A stretch of 5,954 nucleotides of DNA from contig JADILY010000047.1 in assembly GCA_017695055.1 (NCBI GenBank), forward strand, positions 1 to 5,954, read 5' to 3'. This document shows, piece after piece, positions 1 through 5,954 of the stretch. Source of the DNA: Merdivivens faecigallinarum. Its GTDB lineage: Bacteria; Bacteroidota; Bacteroidia; Bacteroidales; UBA932. Under the pieces are notes generated by a model, which worked only from the letters and a program-made list of their open reading frames with translations, did no database searches and was not told the DNA's origin. Each line of letters opens with the position of its first letter. Within the stretch, counting starts at the first letter, position 1. The position numbers were made by a program, and so were the translations under genes.

Positions 1-719
1 TTCTGGAAGCATCGGCCAACATGGAACTGTACGACATTGAAACCGACTCCGAAGTCTATACAAAAGGCATTGCCACAGTAGAGCCCGTGACAGAAGCGTC
101 TTCTCCTGAAGCCATGTCCGCAGAGGTGGAAAAACGTGTCGGCAAACTCCTCGACGACGGAAAATTCCCCGTACTCATAGGCGGAGAGCATTCGGTAAGC
201 ATCGGTGCATTCAGGGCATTCGCAAAGAGATACAGGAAGTTTTCAGTCCTCCAACTCGACGCGCACTCGGACATGCGCAGCGAATACGAAGGCTCATCGC
301 ACAATCATGCATGCGTAATGGCACGGGCGAAAGAGGAAGCCACCTCGATAGTTCAGGTAGGAATACGCAGTTCCGCTTCAGAGGAATACGACAACATCAT
401 TCCGGACAGGATTTTCCACGCACATGAACTCCGCTACGATGAAGAATGGATGGAACGCGTGTCCTCGTTACTGGAAAAGGATGTTTATATAACAATCGAC
501 CTGGATGTCTTCGATCCGTCAATCATGCCATCCACAGGAACTCCTGAACCGGACGGCCTGTATTACCGGGAAGTGCTCGACCTGCTTACGCTCATCAGCG
601 AGAACCACAACGTAATAGGCCTCGACGTGGTCGAACTTTGCCCAAACAGCATAAACAAGGCTCCTGACTTCCTTGCCGCAAAACTGATATACCAGTTCCT
701 CAGCCTGAGGTTCAGATGA
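1..719 (+). CDS. speB: Agmatinase (arginase/ureohydrolase family), 5'-truncated by the window edge
   Basis: Hydrolyses agmatine to putrescine and urea in the cytoplasm, using two Mn ions. The frame is open to the left edge (first whole codon at base 3; Leu-Glu-Ala-Ser-Ala-Asn precedes the first Met at base 21). That Met is therefore internal, and roughly 45-60 N-terminal residues lie outside compared with the usual 285-300. Counting from the base-21 Met, all core family motifs are present: GGEHS (54-58, ligand H57), DAHSD (80-84, ligands D80/H82/D84), SHNHA (93-97), IDLDVFDP (159-166, ligands D160/D162), GTPEPDG (173-179, E176) and GLDVVE (200-205). Nothing suggests inactivation. Arginase or another ureohydrolase is the alternative; the nearby speA favours agmatinase. 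The TGA stop overlaps the ATG of the next gene (ATGA, 716-719), so the two are probably co-transcribed and translationally coupled. Confidence 0.93.
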   Translation, partial: LEASANMELYDIETDSEVYTKGIATVEPVTEASSPEAMSAEVEKRVGKLLDDGKFPVLIGGEHSVSIGAFRAFAKRYRKFSVLQLDAHSDMRSEYEGSSHNHACVMARAKEEATSIVQVGIRSSASEEYDNIIPDRIFHAHELRYDEEWMERVSSLLEKDVYITIDLDVFDPSIMPSTGTPEPDGLYYREVLDLLTLISENHNVIGLDVVELCPNSINKAPDFLAAKLIYQFLSLRFR

Positions 720-2395
720 AAACCGTATATGCCATAATATTTTTCCTGCTCATGCAACCGGCAGCCATCCTGCACTGCCGGCAAGTAGATTCGACGGCTG
801 TCATGTCCGGAATTCAGGGAGCGGACATGACATTGTACGCAATCTGGACAAAGAACAAGGACTTCGAAAAAGAAAAAGCCATCGACTGTGCGGAACTGTT
901 CCTGTCGAGAATAGACACCTCGGCGCACAATATCTATCTCGCACACATGTATGACTACGTTTCACAATGGTATGAGTTTGAAGAATGCCTGTTCAGCAAG
1001 GCCATATCCTACAGGGAAGGCTCGCTGCGCCAATATACGGCCATCGGCGACACGCACTCACAGGCAATGAGCGAAAGCATACTCGGAAGGCTTTATTACA
1101 AAAAAGGTCTGTACCATAAAGCCCTCGAATACACCTACAGCGCCATGGAGCTGTTTACAAAGACAGGATCCCAAAAAGACATAATGGACTGCAACATGAT
1201 GCTCGGCGCCATTTACAAGATATGCAACGACATAGAAAAATCGGACAAATGCTATCAGGAATACGCACTGCTGGCCGAAAAACTCAACGACAGCCTCGGG
1301 ATGGCGAAAAACATCAACAACATGGCGGCCCTGTCTTTCAACACCGGCGATACGGCAAGGGCGATAAGGCTGCTGCTCCAGGCAATCGACTATTCCGAAA
1401 ATGTCGCCGACACCGAGGAACTCTGCACGATATATCTGAATACGGCCCTCACCTACATACACATGGGGCTTTACGAAAAGGCCGAATCATGCCTCGAACG
1501 TGCCCGTCCGCTTTCCAACGGCATATATGAAAAAGGATGCTGGTACGCCGTATACGGGCAATTATACTATAACAAGGACGAAAAAGCCAAGGCTATCTCA
1601 TACTTCAACAAGGCGATAGAAGAGTACGGGAAAGGCGAATTCGACCGGAGGATTTCCCAACTTTATGAAATACTCAACTACCTTTACCAGTCTTCCGGAG
1701 ATACGATAAACGCCTACGCATGCCTGCAAAAGATGTATGACTACTGGACGCCCGAATCCAACAATGAAATCATGCTCGAACTTTTCCGTGCCCGCGAAGA
1801 GATTGCCATAAATTCAAAAGACATGCTTCTGAAAAAGGAAAAGGACAGAAGGAAAACAACAATCCTGGCATCTGTTTCGTGTACGATTATCCTCATACTT
1901 TCTATCGCACTGGTAATGAAGAAGAAAACATACGAAATCAAAAACAGGGAAGTTGCCGTCAAAAACCAGCAGAGGCTTACGGAGGAAAGGAAAATGTACT
2001 ATCTGAGGATGGACAACATCATAAACAAAGCCACACACGACCTCCTGAAAATATGCCAAGGGATTAAGAACGGGAAAACACGTGAAGATATAATGGCAGT
2101 CTGTACGGAACTGTCTGAATCCAACAACAAGGACAACATGGAGGATATGGGCAACTTCATGTACGAATTCGACAATGATTTTTACAGGAAACTGAAAAAA
2201 CAATATCCTTCGCTGACGGTCAACGAAAGCAGAATCTGCGTTCTCCTCAACAAGAACCTTTCCACGAAGGAAATCTCGGAAATAACCCGTCAGTCTCCCG
2301 AAAGCATCAATCTCGCCCGCTACAGGCTCAGGAAAAAACTCGGATTGACAGGGAAGGGCATGACCATTCAGGACTTTCTGAATAATTTTAATTAA
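716..2395 (+). CDS. Membrane-anchored TPR protein with C-terminal LuxR-like HTH (putative one-component regulator)
   Basis: 559 residues. An N-terminal signal sequence (K2, then a hydrophobic stretch at about 4-19) supports the start at 716, which overlaps the speB stop. Residues ~80-345 are helical repeats of TPR type; the clearest units lie near 118-151, 158-191, 198-230, 238-270 and 276-305, with the usual G-x-Y/A spacing (YYKKGLYHKALEY, SFNTGDTARAI, YIHMGLYEKAE). A single membrane helix spans ~381-401, followed by a charged probable coiled coil (~402-435). Residues ~497-556 resemble the GerE/LuxR winged or HTH fold: LTVNESRICVLL, then STKEISEITRQSPESIN and a basic RYRLRKKLGL. The family architecture implies a periplasmic TPR sensor and a cytoplasmic DNA-binding domain. 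Both flanks of the membrane helix are basic (KKEKDRRK and MKKK), so topology is not certain. No kinase, receiver or phospho-acceptor domain is visible. The target is unknown; the next gene's promoter is a candidate. Confidence 0.9.
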   Translation: MKTVYAIIFFLLMQPAAILHCRQVDSTAVMSGIQGADMTLYAIWTKNKDFEKEKAIDCAELFLSRIDTSAHNIYLAHMYDYVSQWYEFEECLFSKAISYREGSLRQYTAIGDTHSQAMSESILGRLYYKKGLYHKALEYTYSAMELFTKTGSQKDIMDCNMMLGAIYKICNDIEKSDKCYQEYALLAEKLNDSLGMAKNINNMAALSFNTGDTARAIRLLLQAIDYSENVADTEELCTIYLNTALTYIHMGLYEKAESCLERARPLSNGIYEKGCWYAVYGQLYYNKDEKAKAISYFNKAIEEYGKGEFDRRISQLYEILNYLYQSSGDTINAYACLQKMYDYWTPESNNEIMLELFRAREEIAINSKDMLLKKEKDRRKTTILASVSCTIILILSIALVMKKKTYEIKNREVAVKNQQRLTEERKMYYLRMDNIINKATHDLLKICQGIKNGKTREDIMAVCTELSESNNKDNMEDMGNFMYEFDNDFYRKLKKQYPSLTVNESRICVLLNKNLSTKEISEITRQSPESINLARYRLRKKLGLTGKGMTIQDFLNNFN

Positions 2396-2485
2396 CTGAT
2401 TAAAAATTAATATTCTACACATCATTGACCGATAAATGATAATATGATTTCTGATATAATGATGATAAGAAAATAATACAGACTA

Positions 2486-2517
2486 TTTGAAAAAAAGACA
2501 CAGACCCGATTTATTTG
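2486..2517 (+). promoter_or_regulatory. Candidate Bacteroidota-type promoter for the lipoprotein gene
   Basis: The known Bacteroides sigma-ABfr consensus is TTTG near -33 and TAnnTTTG near -7. Here TTTG lies at 2486-2489, then 20 bases, then TTTATTTG at 2510-2517, which matches all but the A of the -7 box. Transcription would begin around 2523-2526, giving a leader of about 35 bases before the ATG at 2560. The region is AT-rich, as expected. No Shine-Dalgarno is visible in the leader; the bases before the ATG are A-rich, which is common in this phylum. The -7 box lies inside the left arm of the inverted repeat described separately. TTTG is a short motif, so chance matches are possible in AT-rich DNA. 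Confidence 0.45.
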
Positions 2518-2550
2518 TAAATACTTTTTTCATTTACTCACAAATAAATC
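2508..2550. repeat. Perfect 11-bp inverted repeat at the lipoprotein promoter (candidate operator)
   Basis: GATTTATTTGT at 2508-2518 is the exact reverse complement of ACAAATAAATC at 2540-2550. The arms are separated by 21 bases (2519-2539) and their centres are 32 bp apart, close to three helical turns. The left arm contains the candidate -7 box and the right arm lies in the predicted leader, 9 bases before the start codon. If transcription starts near 2524, the left arm is not in the RNA, so the repeat would act as a DNA site rather than an RNA hairpin. The repeat is seen directly; its role as an operator is inferred. Confidence 0.7.
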
Positions 2551-2559
2551 ACAAGTGTC

Positions 2560-4797
2560 ATGAAAAACTATTTTATCTTTCATCTGTTGCTCTGCACTGC
2601 CGCGGCAATATTGTCGTTGGCAGGATGTAAACCGGACGAACCTGTACTGGCTCCGGAACTGGAAATCACGAATGACGGCGATATCGTCATCGCAGCCGAA
2701 GGAGGTACGGCACTGCTCACCTATAAGATTACCAATCCGGCAGAAAACGGTATAATCACATCAGCCACGGAAGAAGAGTGCGACTGGATTTCTTCCATGG
2801 ATTACGAAAGCACTCCGGGCGTAGTCATGATTGAAGTCGAGCCTAATACATCCAGAGAGTCACGTTCAGTGAAAATAATCCTTACATATACGTACACGGA
2901 CAAAACGATTGAAGACGGAATCTCCCTCGTGCAAAAAGGCGCTGAAAAGGACGAACCGGGTCCAGACCCTGATTATGAATTCGAAGCATTCGTATTCACC
3001 GGGGATTATTACGGGACAAGAAGAAGCAACAACGAACTTCACACCTACACCAATATCCTGTCATCGGCCGAAGACATAACGGCTCCGGGAGCGACTTCGT
3101 ACCAATTCGAACTGTATTGCGAAGCACCAGCGGACGGAAGGAATCCCCTGCCTGATCTGGGGACATATACATGCGGCAACGGTAGTGAAGCCATGACCTT
3201 CGTTTCGGCAAAATATACTTACATCAATGGAAACGGAGCTGTGGAACGCGATTTGACACTCAACGACGGAACCATTGAATTCGGACAGGACGGCAAAGAA
3301 TATTTCTTCGACGCCACACTGACAGACAGCGAGGGCAAAGTCCACCACATCACATATTCTTCATCGGTAAGCATAATTTATGGAGAATACTCTCAGGACC
3401 CGCACTCAGTCATCCTTACCAAAGACGTGGACTTCACGGCGAAATCGGTAGAGGCCACATACAAAGGCACTGAAAACAATGTCATGCACGTATCATTGCT
3501 CTTCGACGATCAGGGAGAAACGAGGTATCAGAATATCATGCATGTGGAGGCATACATGCCATACAATGAAGAAGGTAGAATACTTCCGGGTACATACAAT
3601 ATATCCTCCGACCATTCCGAATACACGATAGAGACCGGTGAAATCGCTATCGTATATGGGATAGAAATGCCATACGGGACATATCTCGAATACATTTACT
3701 ACGACACGGAAGGCTCGGGACTCAACAGAATCGCATGGGGAGCCATAACAAAGGGCACGATGAACGTTGCAGGCGGCGACAATGGCACTTATGACATCAC
3801 GATGGACTTTACTACTGCGGAAGGACATTCCATTACCGGAACTTATGAAGGAGCGATAAACCTCGAAGGTTTTGCCTTTACCACACTTACCGGCGACCGT
3901 GAAGTAATACTCGACGGGGCAATTGCAAAAGCCGAATGCATGAAAGAAGGCAATTACGAATCAATCTGGGAACTTCTGATAGCATCCCCTGACGGAGGCG
4001 ACTGCATAAGATTCGAACTCGCCACCGCGACAGGAGCCCTTCATGACGGAATTCCTTCGGGGACTTACTATGCGGCGACAGACATAGACGACCCATGGGA
4101 AGGGGAATACATCCCGGGCTATCTTACTGATGACGGGAAACTTGGAGGCTCCTTGTTCTATTCGGATTTGGATGCTGATGGCAGACCTCGCGAATATGCG
4201 CCGGCCATAGACGGTGATTTCATTGTAGAAAACCACGGAGACGGCACATACGACATCTCTTTCGAGATGGAAGACGATATGGGAAATATCTGGAGCGGAC
4301 AATGGAGCGGAGAAGTAGAAGTTGTGCTGGATGGCCTTAGCACCCTGAAGGAAGACCGCAACGTAGTTTTCGACAATGCAACCGCTACCGCTACACGCTA
4401 TGGCGAGACTTGGGGAGGCTACCTGTGGGAAATCGAAATCAAGTCCCAGAACGGCGGTGATGCCATAAGATTCAATCTTGCCAGCGTAGGAGGAGATTTT
4501 TCAGACGGAGTCCCTTCCTATGAATATTATTCGACAGACAATTACGATGATCCATGGGAAGGCGAATATATAGCAGGCTATCGGAATGAAAACGGGGAAC
4601 TTTCAGGTTCATTCTTCTTCTCTGATTTCGATTCCGACGGCAATCCTCAGGAATACGCCCCTGCGATTGAAGGAGATTTCATATTGGACAACAACGGTGA
4701 CGGCACTTACTCAATATCATTCGCCATTGAAGACGATTTAGGATATGTCTGGAGCGGCCAGTGGAATGGTGCTTTCGAGCTTATCGACAATTTGTAA
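2560..4797 (+). CDS. Exported lipoprotein with BACON-like domain and four related C-terminal domains; function unknown
   Basis: 745 residues. A type II signal peptide ends in the lipobox LAGC, with the lipidated Cys at 23; this fixes the start at 2560. The mature N-terminus is CKPDEP, with acidic residues just after the Cys as in Bacteroidota surface-export signals, so an outer-membrane, possibly surface-exposed, lipoprotein is likely. Residues ~31-127 resemble a BACON domain: AAEGGTA, then CDWIS, IEVEPNTSRESRSVKI and a final ISLVQKG. A short Pro/Asp/Glu linker (129-139) follows. Four related beta-rich domains come next at ~143-274, 284-435, 443-595 and 596-745. They share the pattern PxGTY...G.....GDGTYDISF...D..G..W.G.W.G. 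The last two are about half identical at a constant 153-residue offset, and each carries a DxDxDG motif. The protein is visibly acidic. BACON domains are often attributed to carbohydrate or mucin binding, but no enzyme motif is visible, so a binding or adhesion role is only a guess. The gene has its own candidate promoter and is followed by hairpins. Confidence 0.92.
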   Translation: MKNYFIFHLLLCTAAAILSLAGCKPDEPVLAPELEITNDGDIVIAAEGGTALLTYKITNPAENGIITSATEEECDWISSMDYESTPGVVMIEVEPNTSRESRSVKIILTYTYTDKTIEDGISLVQKGAEKDEPGPDPDYEFEAFVFTGDYYGTRRSNNELHTYTNILSSAEDITAPGATSYQFELYCEAPADGRNPLPDLGTYTCGNGSEAMTFVSAKYTYINGNGAVERDLTLNDGTIEFGQDGKEYFFDATLTDSEGKVHHITYSSSVSIIYGEYSQDPHSVILTKDVDFTAKSVEATYKGTENNVMHVSLLFDDQGETRYQNIMHVEAYMPYNEEGRILPGTYNISSDHSEYTIETGEIAIVYGIEMPYGTYLEYIYYDTEGSGLNRIAWGAITKGTMNVAGGDNGTYDITMDFTTAEGHSITGTYEGAINLEGFAFTTLTGDREVILDGAIAKAECMKEGNYESIWELLIASPDGGDCIRFELATATGALHDGIPSGTYYAATDIDDPWEGEYIPGYLTDDGKLGGSLFYSDLDADGRPREYAPAIDGDFIVENHGDGTYDISFEMEDDMGNIWSGQWSGEVEVVLDGLSTLKEDRNVVFDNATATATRYGETWGGYLWEIEIKSQNGGDAIRFNLASVGGDFSDGVPSYEYYSTDNYDDPWEGEYIAGYRNENGELSGSFFFSDFDSDGNPQEYAPAIEGDFILDNNGDGTYSISFAIEDDLGYVWSGQWNGAFELIDNL
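3886..4794 (+). repeat. In-frame tandem duplication of a 153-residue domain (lipoprotein domains 3 and 4)
   Basis: Residues 443-595 (bases 3886-4344) and 596-745 (bases 4345-4794) align without gaps at an offset of 153 residues (459 bases). Anchors in register are R447/R600, W470/W623, IRF 483/636, DPWEGEYI starting 511/664, EYAPAI 545/698 and WSGQW 578/731. A manual count gives about 80 identities over about 150 positions. The strongest conservation is in the second half of the unit (DPWEGEYI through WSGQW); the first 30 or so residues have drifted most. Bases have diverged too, so this is an old duplication rather than a recent one. Confidence 0.88.
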
Positions 4798-4813
4798 AAT
4801 GCAGAGCCGGGAA

Positions 4814-4838
4814 CAAGGGCATTCGGCCAATGCTCTTG
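4814..4838 (+). terminator. Hairpin 16 bases after the lipoprotein stop; possible terminator
   Basis: Arms CAAGGGCATT (4814-4823) and AATGCTCTTG (4829-4838) form a 10-bp stem with one G-U pair and a 5-base loop CGGCC. The G-U pair would be a C-A mismatch in the opposite transcript, so the structure fits the + strand better. The following bases are only moderately T-rich (CTATCGCTTATT) with no clean T-tract, so termination here may be weak or assisted. Confidence 0.5.
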
Positions 4839-4885
4839 CTATCGCTTATTAATCAGAAAGTTATAAAAATCAAGTATAATTTAAC

Positions 4886-4931
4886 TGTTCCGAGCGAAAT
4901 CCACGTGGACTTCGCTCGGAACAATAATTTT
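4886..4931. terminator. Strong palindromic hairpin between convergent genes; probable bidirectional terminator
   Basis: TGTTCCGAGCGAA (4886-4898) is the exact reverse complement of TTCGCTCGGAACA (4911-4923). The interior (4899-4910) is an A/C mismatch flanking the self-complementary TCCACGTGGA, so the whole 38 bp is a near-perfect palindrome with a single mismatched pair. On the + strand the stem is followed by ATAATTTT (4924-4931); on the - strand it is followed by an AT-rich GTTAAATTATA. It lies between the stops of the lipoprotein gene (+) and speA (-), the usual place for a two-way terminator. Confidence 0.72.
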
Positions 4932-4984
4932 CACTCACATTTCAACTACACGCTGATATGTAATCATTTACGAAGACAAGGGTC

Positions 4985-5005
4985 AAGCCGGGGCGTTCCC
5001 GGTTT
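4985..5005 (+). other. Small GC-rich hairpin near the speA 3' end
   Basis: AAGCCGGG (4985-4992) can pair with CCCGGTTT (4998-5005) around a GCGTT loop; one pair is G-U on the + strand. A run of four T's (5003-5006) closes the + strand side. It begins only eight bases beyond the speA stop. In the speA transcript the stem is shorter, with a C-A mismatch, and no T-tract follows. It may therefore protect or end + strand read-through RNA rather than end speA. Function is uncertain. Confidence 0.35.
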
Positions 5006-5013
5006 TACAAACT

Positions 5014-5954
5014 CTACTCCAGATAAGTGTAACCGTAAAGTCCGGAGCGGTAGTTGGAAAGGAACTCGCGGCCTTCTTCCGGCGAGATGATGCCTTTCTT
5101 CACGGAGCTCATGACCCAGACTTCCACCGAGCGGGCCATCCGCTTAGGGTTGAACTGAACATATTCGAGCACATCGGCAACGGTTTCGCCTTCGATGATT
5201 TTGTCTATGACATATTCGTCCCCCTTGACCTTGACATGCACGGCATTGGTATCCCCGAACAGGTTGTGGAGGTCGCCAAGTATCTCCTGGTATGCACCGA
5301 CGATGAACACTCCGAAATAATAAGGTTCCTTGCCGCTGAGTTCATGCACCGGAAGGTGGTATGAAAAGTTCCTCGTAGATATGAAGTTGTCTACCTTGCC
5401 GTCAGAATCGCAGGTTATGTCCTGTATGGTTGCCGATTTTGTAGGCTGCTCGTCAAGACGTGAAATCGGCACAATCGGGAATATCTGGTCTATCGCCCAT
5501 GAATCAGGCAGCGACTGGAACAGCGAAAAGTTGCAGAAATATTTGTCAGGAAGCAGTTTTGAAATCTTCTTAAGCTCGTCCGGGGCATGTTTCATGCTTA
5601 CGGCCATTTCATAGACGTCACGGGCTATCGACCAATAAAGCCTTTCTATCTGGGCCCGGGTATTGAGGTCTATCAGGCCGAGATTGAACAGGCCGAGCGC
5701 ATCCTCCCTTATCTGCAAGGCATCGTGCCAGGTTTCAATCAGCCGCGGCTGGTTAAGATTCTCCCACAACTCGTAGAGCTCTTTCACCAGCTCGTGCGAA
5801 TCCTCCTCGATTGTCTCGTTTTCATCGAATGACGGCAGGCTTACGCTTGCAAGCGCTTCGAAAATCAACACGGAATGATGGGCGGTGAGAGCACGTCCGG
5901 ATTCGGTAATGATATTCGGCTGCGGAAGCCCGGTCTTCTCGCACACGTCCACTA
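5014..5954 (-). CDS. speA: Biosynthetic arginine decarboxylase, C-terminal half (5' part beyond the window)
   Basis: Decarboxylates L-arginine to agmatine with a PLP cofactor, supplying the substrate of agmatinase. The frame runs through the right edge. The GTG at 5952-5950 reads as an internal Val, because conserved family sequence begins immediately; about 310 of the usual ~630 residues are visible. Counting that Val as 1, recognisable SpeA blocks are PNIITESGRALTAHHSV (12-28), the helical insertion typical of this family (~45-135), LLPDKYFCNFSLFQSLPDSW (133-152), AIDQIFPIVPISRL (153-166), the active-site-region ITCDSDGKVDNF (179-190) and GAYQEILGDLHNLFGD (219-234). The C-terminus (GLYGYTYLE) ends at a TAG codon at 5016-5014. 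The fold-type III PLP-binding barrel with the catalytic lysine would be in the missing part. The gene is convergent with the lipoprotein gene and its promoter is outside the window. No defects are visible. Confidence 0.96.
   Translation of the reverse strand, partial: VDVCEKTGLPQPNIITESGRALTAHHSVLIFEALASVSLPSFDENETIEEDSHELVKELYELWENLNQPRLIETWHDALQIREDALGLFNLGLIDLNTRAQIERLYWSIARDVYEMAVSMKHAPDELKKISKLLPDKYFCNFSLFQSLPDSWAIDQIFPIVPISRLDEQPTKSATIQDITCDSDGKVDNFISTRNFSYHLPVHELSGKEPYYFGVFIVGAYQEILGDLHNLFGDTNAVHVKVKGDEYVIDKIIEGETVADVLEYVQFNPKRMARSVEVWVMSSVKKGIISPEEGREFLSNYRSGLYGYTYLE

Noticed and set aside
21..23. ATG at base 21 as the agmatinase start
   Set aside because: The frame is open upstream to the edge with family-like residues, and starting here would remove about 50 residues of the fold.
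563..946. 127-codon antisense frame across the speB/regulator junction
   Set aside because: It overlaps two convincing genes, has no promoter or start context, and its product has no family resemblance.
2386..2405. AT-only hairpin at the end of the regulator gene (TTTTAAT / ATTAAAA) as a terminator
   Set aside because: Seven A-T pairs with no GC and no following T-tract make a weak stem that is likely by chance in this AT-rich stretch.
1814..2425. 203-codon open frame on the - strand, opposite the regulator gene
   Set aside because: It lies wholly antisense to a well-supported gene. Its product is rich in Phe/Val/Cys without a recognisable domain, as expected from the complement of Lys/Glu-rich coding sequence.
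2421..2480. Repeated TGATA/ATCATT-like words, including ATCATT-N8-AATGAT (2421-2440)
   Set aside because: The words are short, imperfect and irregularly spaced in AT-rich DNA. They could be regulatory but are not distinguishable from base composition.
4761..5090. 109-codon + strand frame crossing the lipoprotein end, the hairpins and the speA end
   Set aside because: It begins inside the lipoprotein in another frame, reads through three hairpins and ends antisense to speA. The translated product is low in structure and has no signature.
5950..5952. GTG at 5952-5950 as the start of a 312-residue gene
   Set aside because: Conserved mid-protein SpeA sequence begins at once; the codon is an internal Val and the gene continues beyond the window.

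Overview
The window looks like chromosomal DNA from a member of the Bacteroidales (Bacteroidota). The evidence is a periplasmic-TPR/LuxR-like-HTH membrane regulator of the type common in that phylum, a lipoprotein with a BACON-like N-terminal domain, AT-rich intergenic DNA with TTTG-type promoter elements, and starts without a clear Shine-Dalgarno. Genus cannot be decided from the sequence alone. There are no tRNA or rRNA genes, CRISPR arrays, transposases or phage genes.

Layout: (1) The 3' part of an agmatinase gene (speB, + strand) enters from the left edge. (2) Its stop codon overlaps by ATGA the start of a 559-residue TPR protein with one internal membrane segment and a C-terminal DNA-binding domain (+). 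(3) A 164-bp AT-rich gap carries a candidate promoter and a perfect 11-bp inverted repeat. (4) A 745-residue lipoprotein (+) follows, with a BACON-like domain and four related ~150-residue domains. The last two are a clear in-frame duplication with a period of exactly 153 residues. (5) A 216-bp gap between convergent genes holds three hairpins, one of them a near-perfect 38-bp palindrome. (6) The C-terminal half of biosynthetic arginine decarboxylase (speA, - strand) runs off the right edge.

The two end genes encode consecutive steps of putrescine synthesis: SpeA converts arginine to agmatine, and SpeB converts agmatine to putrescine and urea. Between them sit a regulator-like membrane protein and an exported lipoprotein with no obvious polyamine role. 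The most interesting possibility is that these two form a sensor/target pair. The HTH protein would bind the dyad at the lipoprotein promoter, and the sensor gene is translationally coupled to agmatinase. This is inference from gene order and sequence layout. The lipoprotein's ligand or function is unknown.
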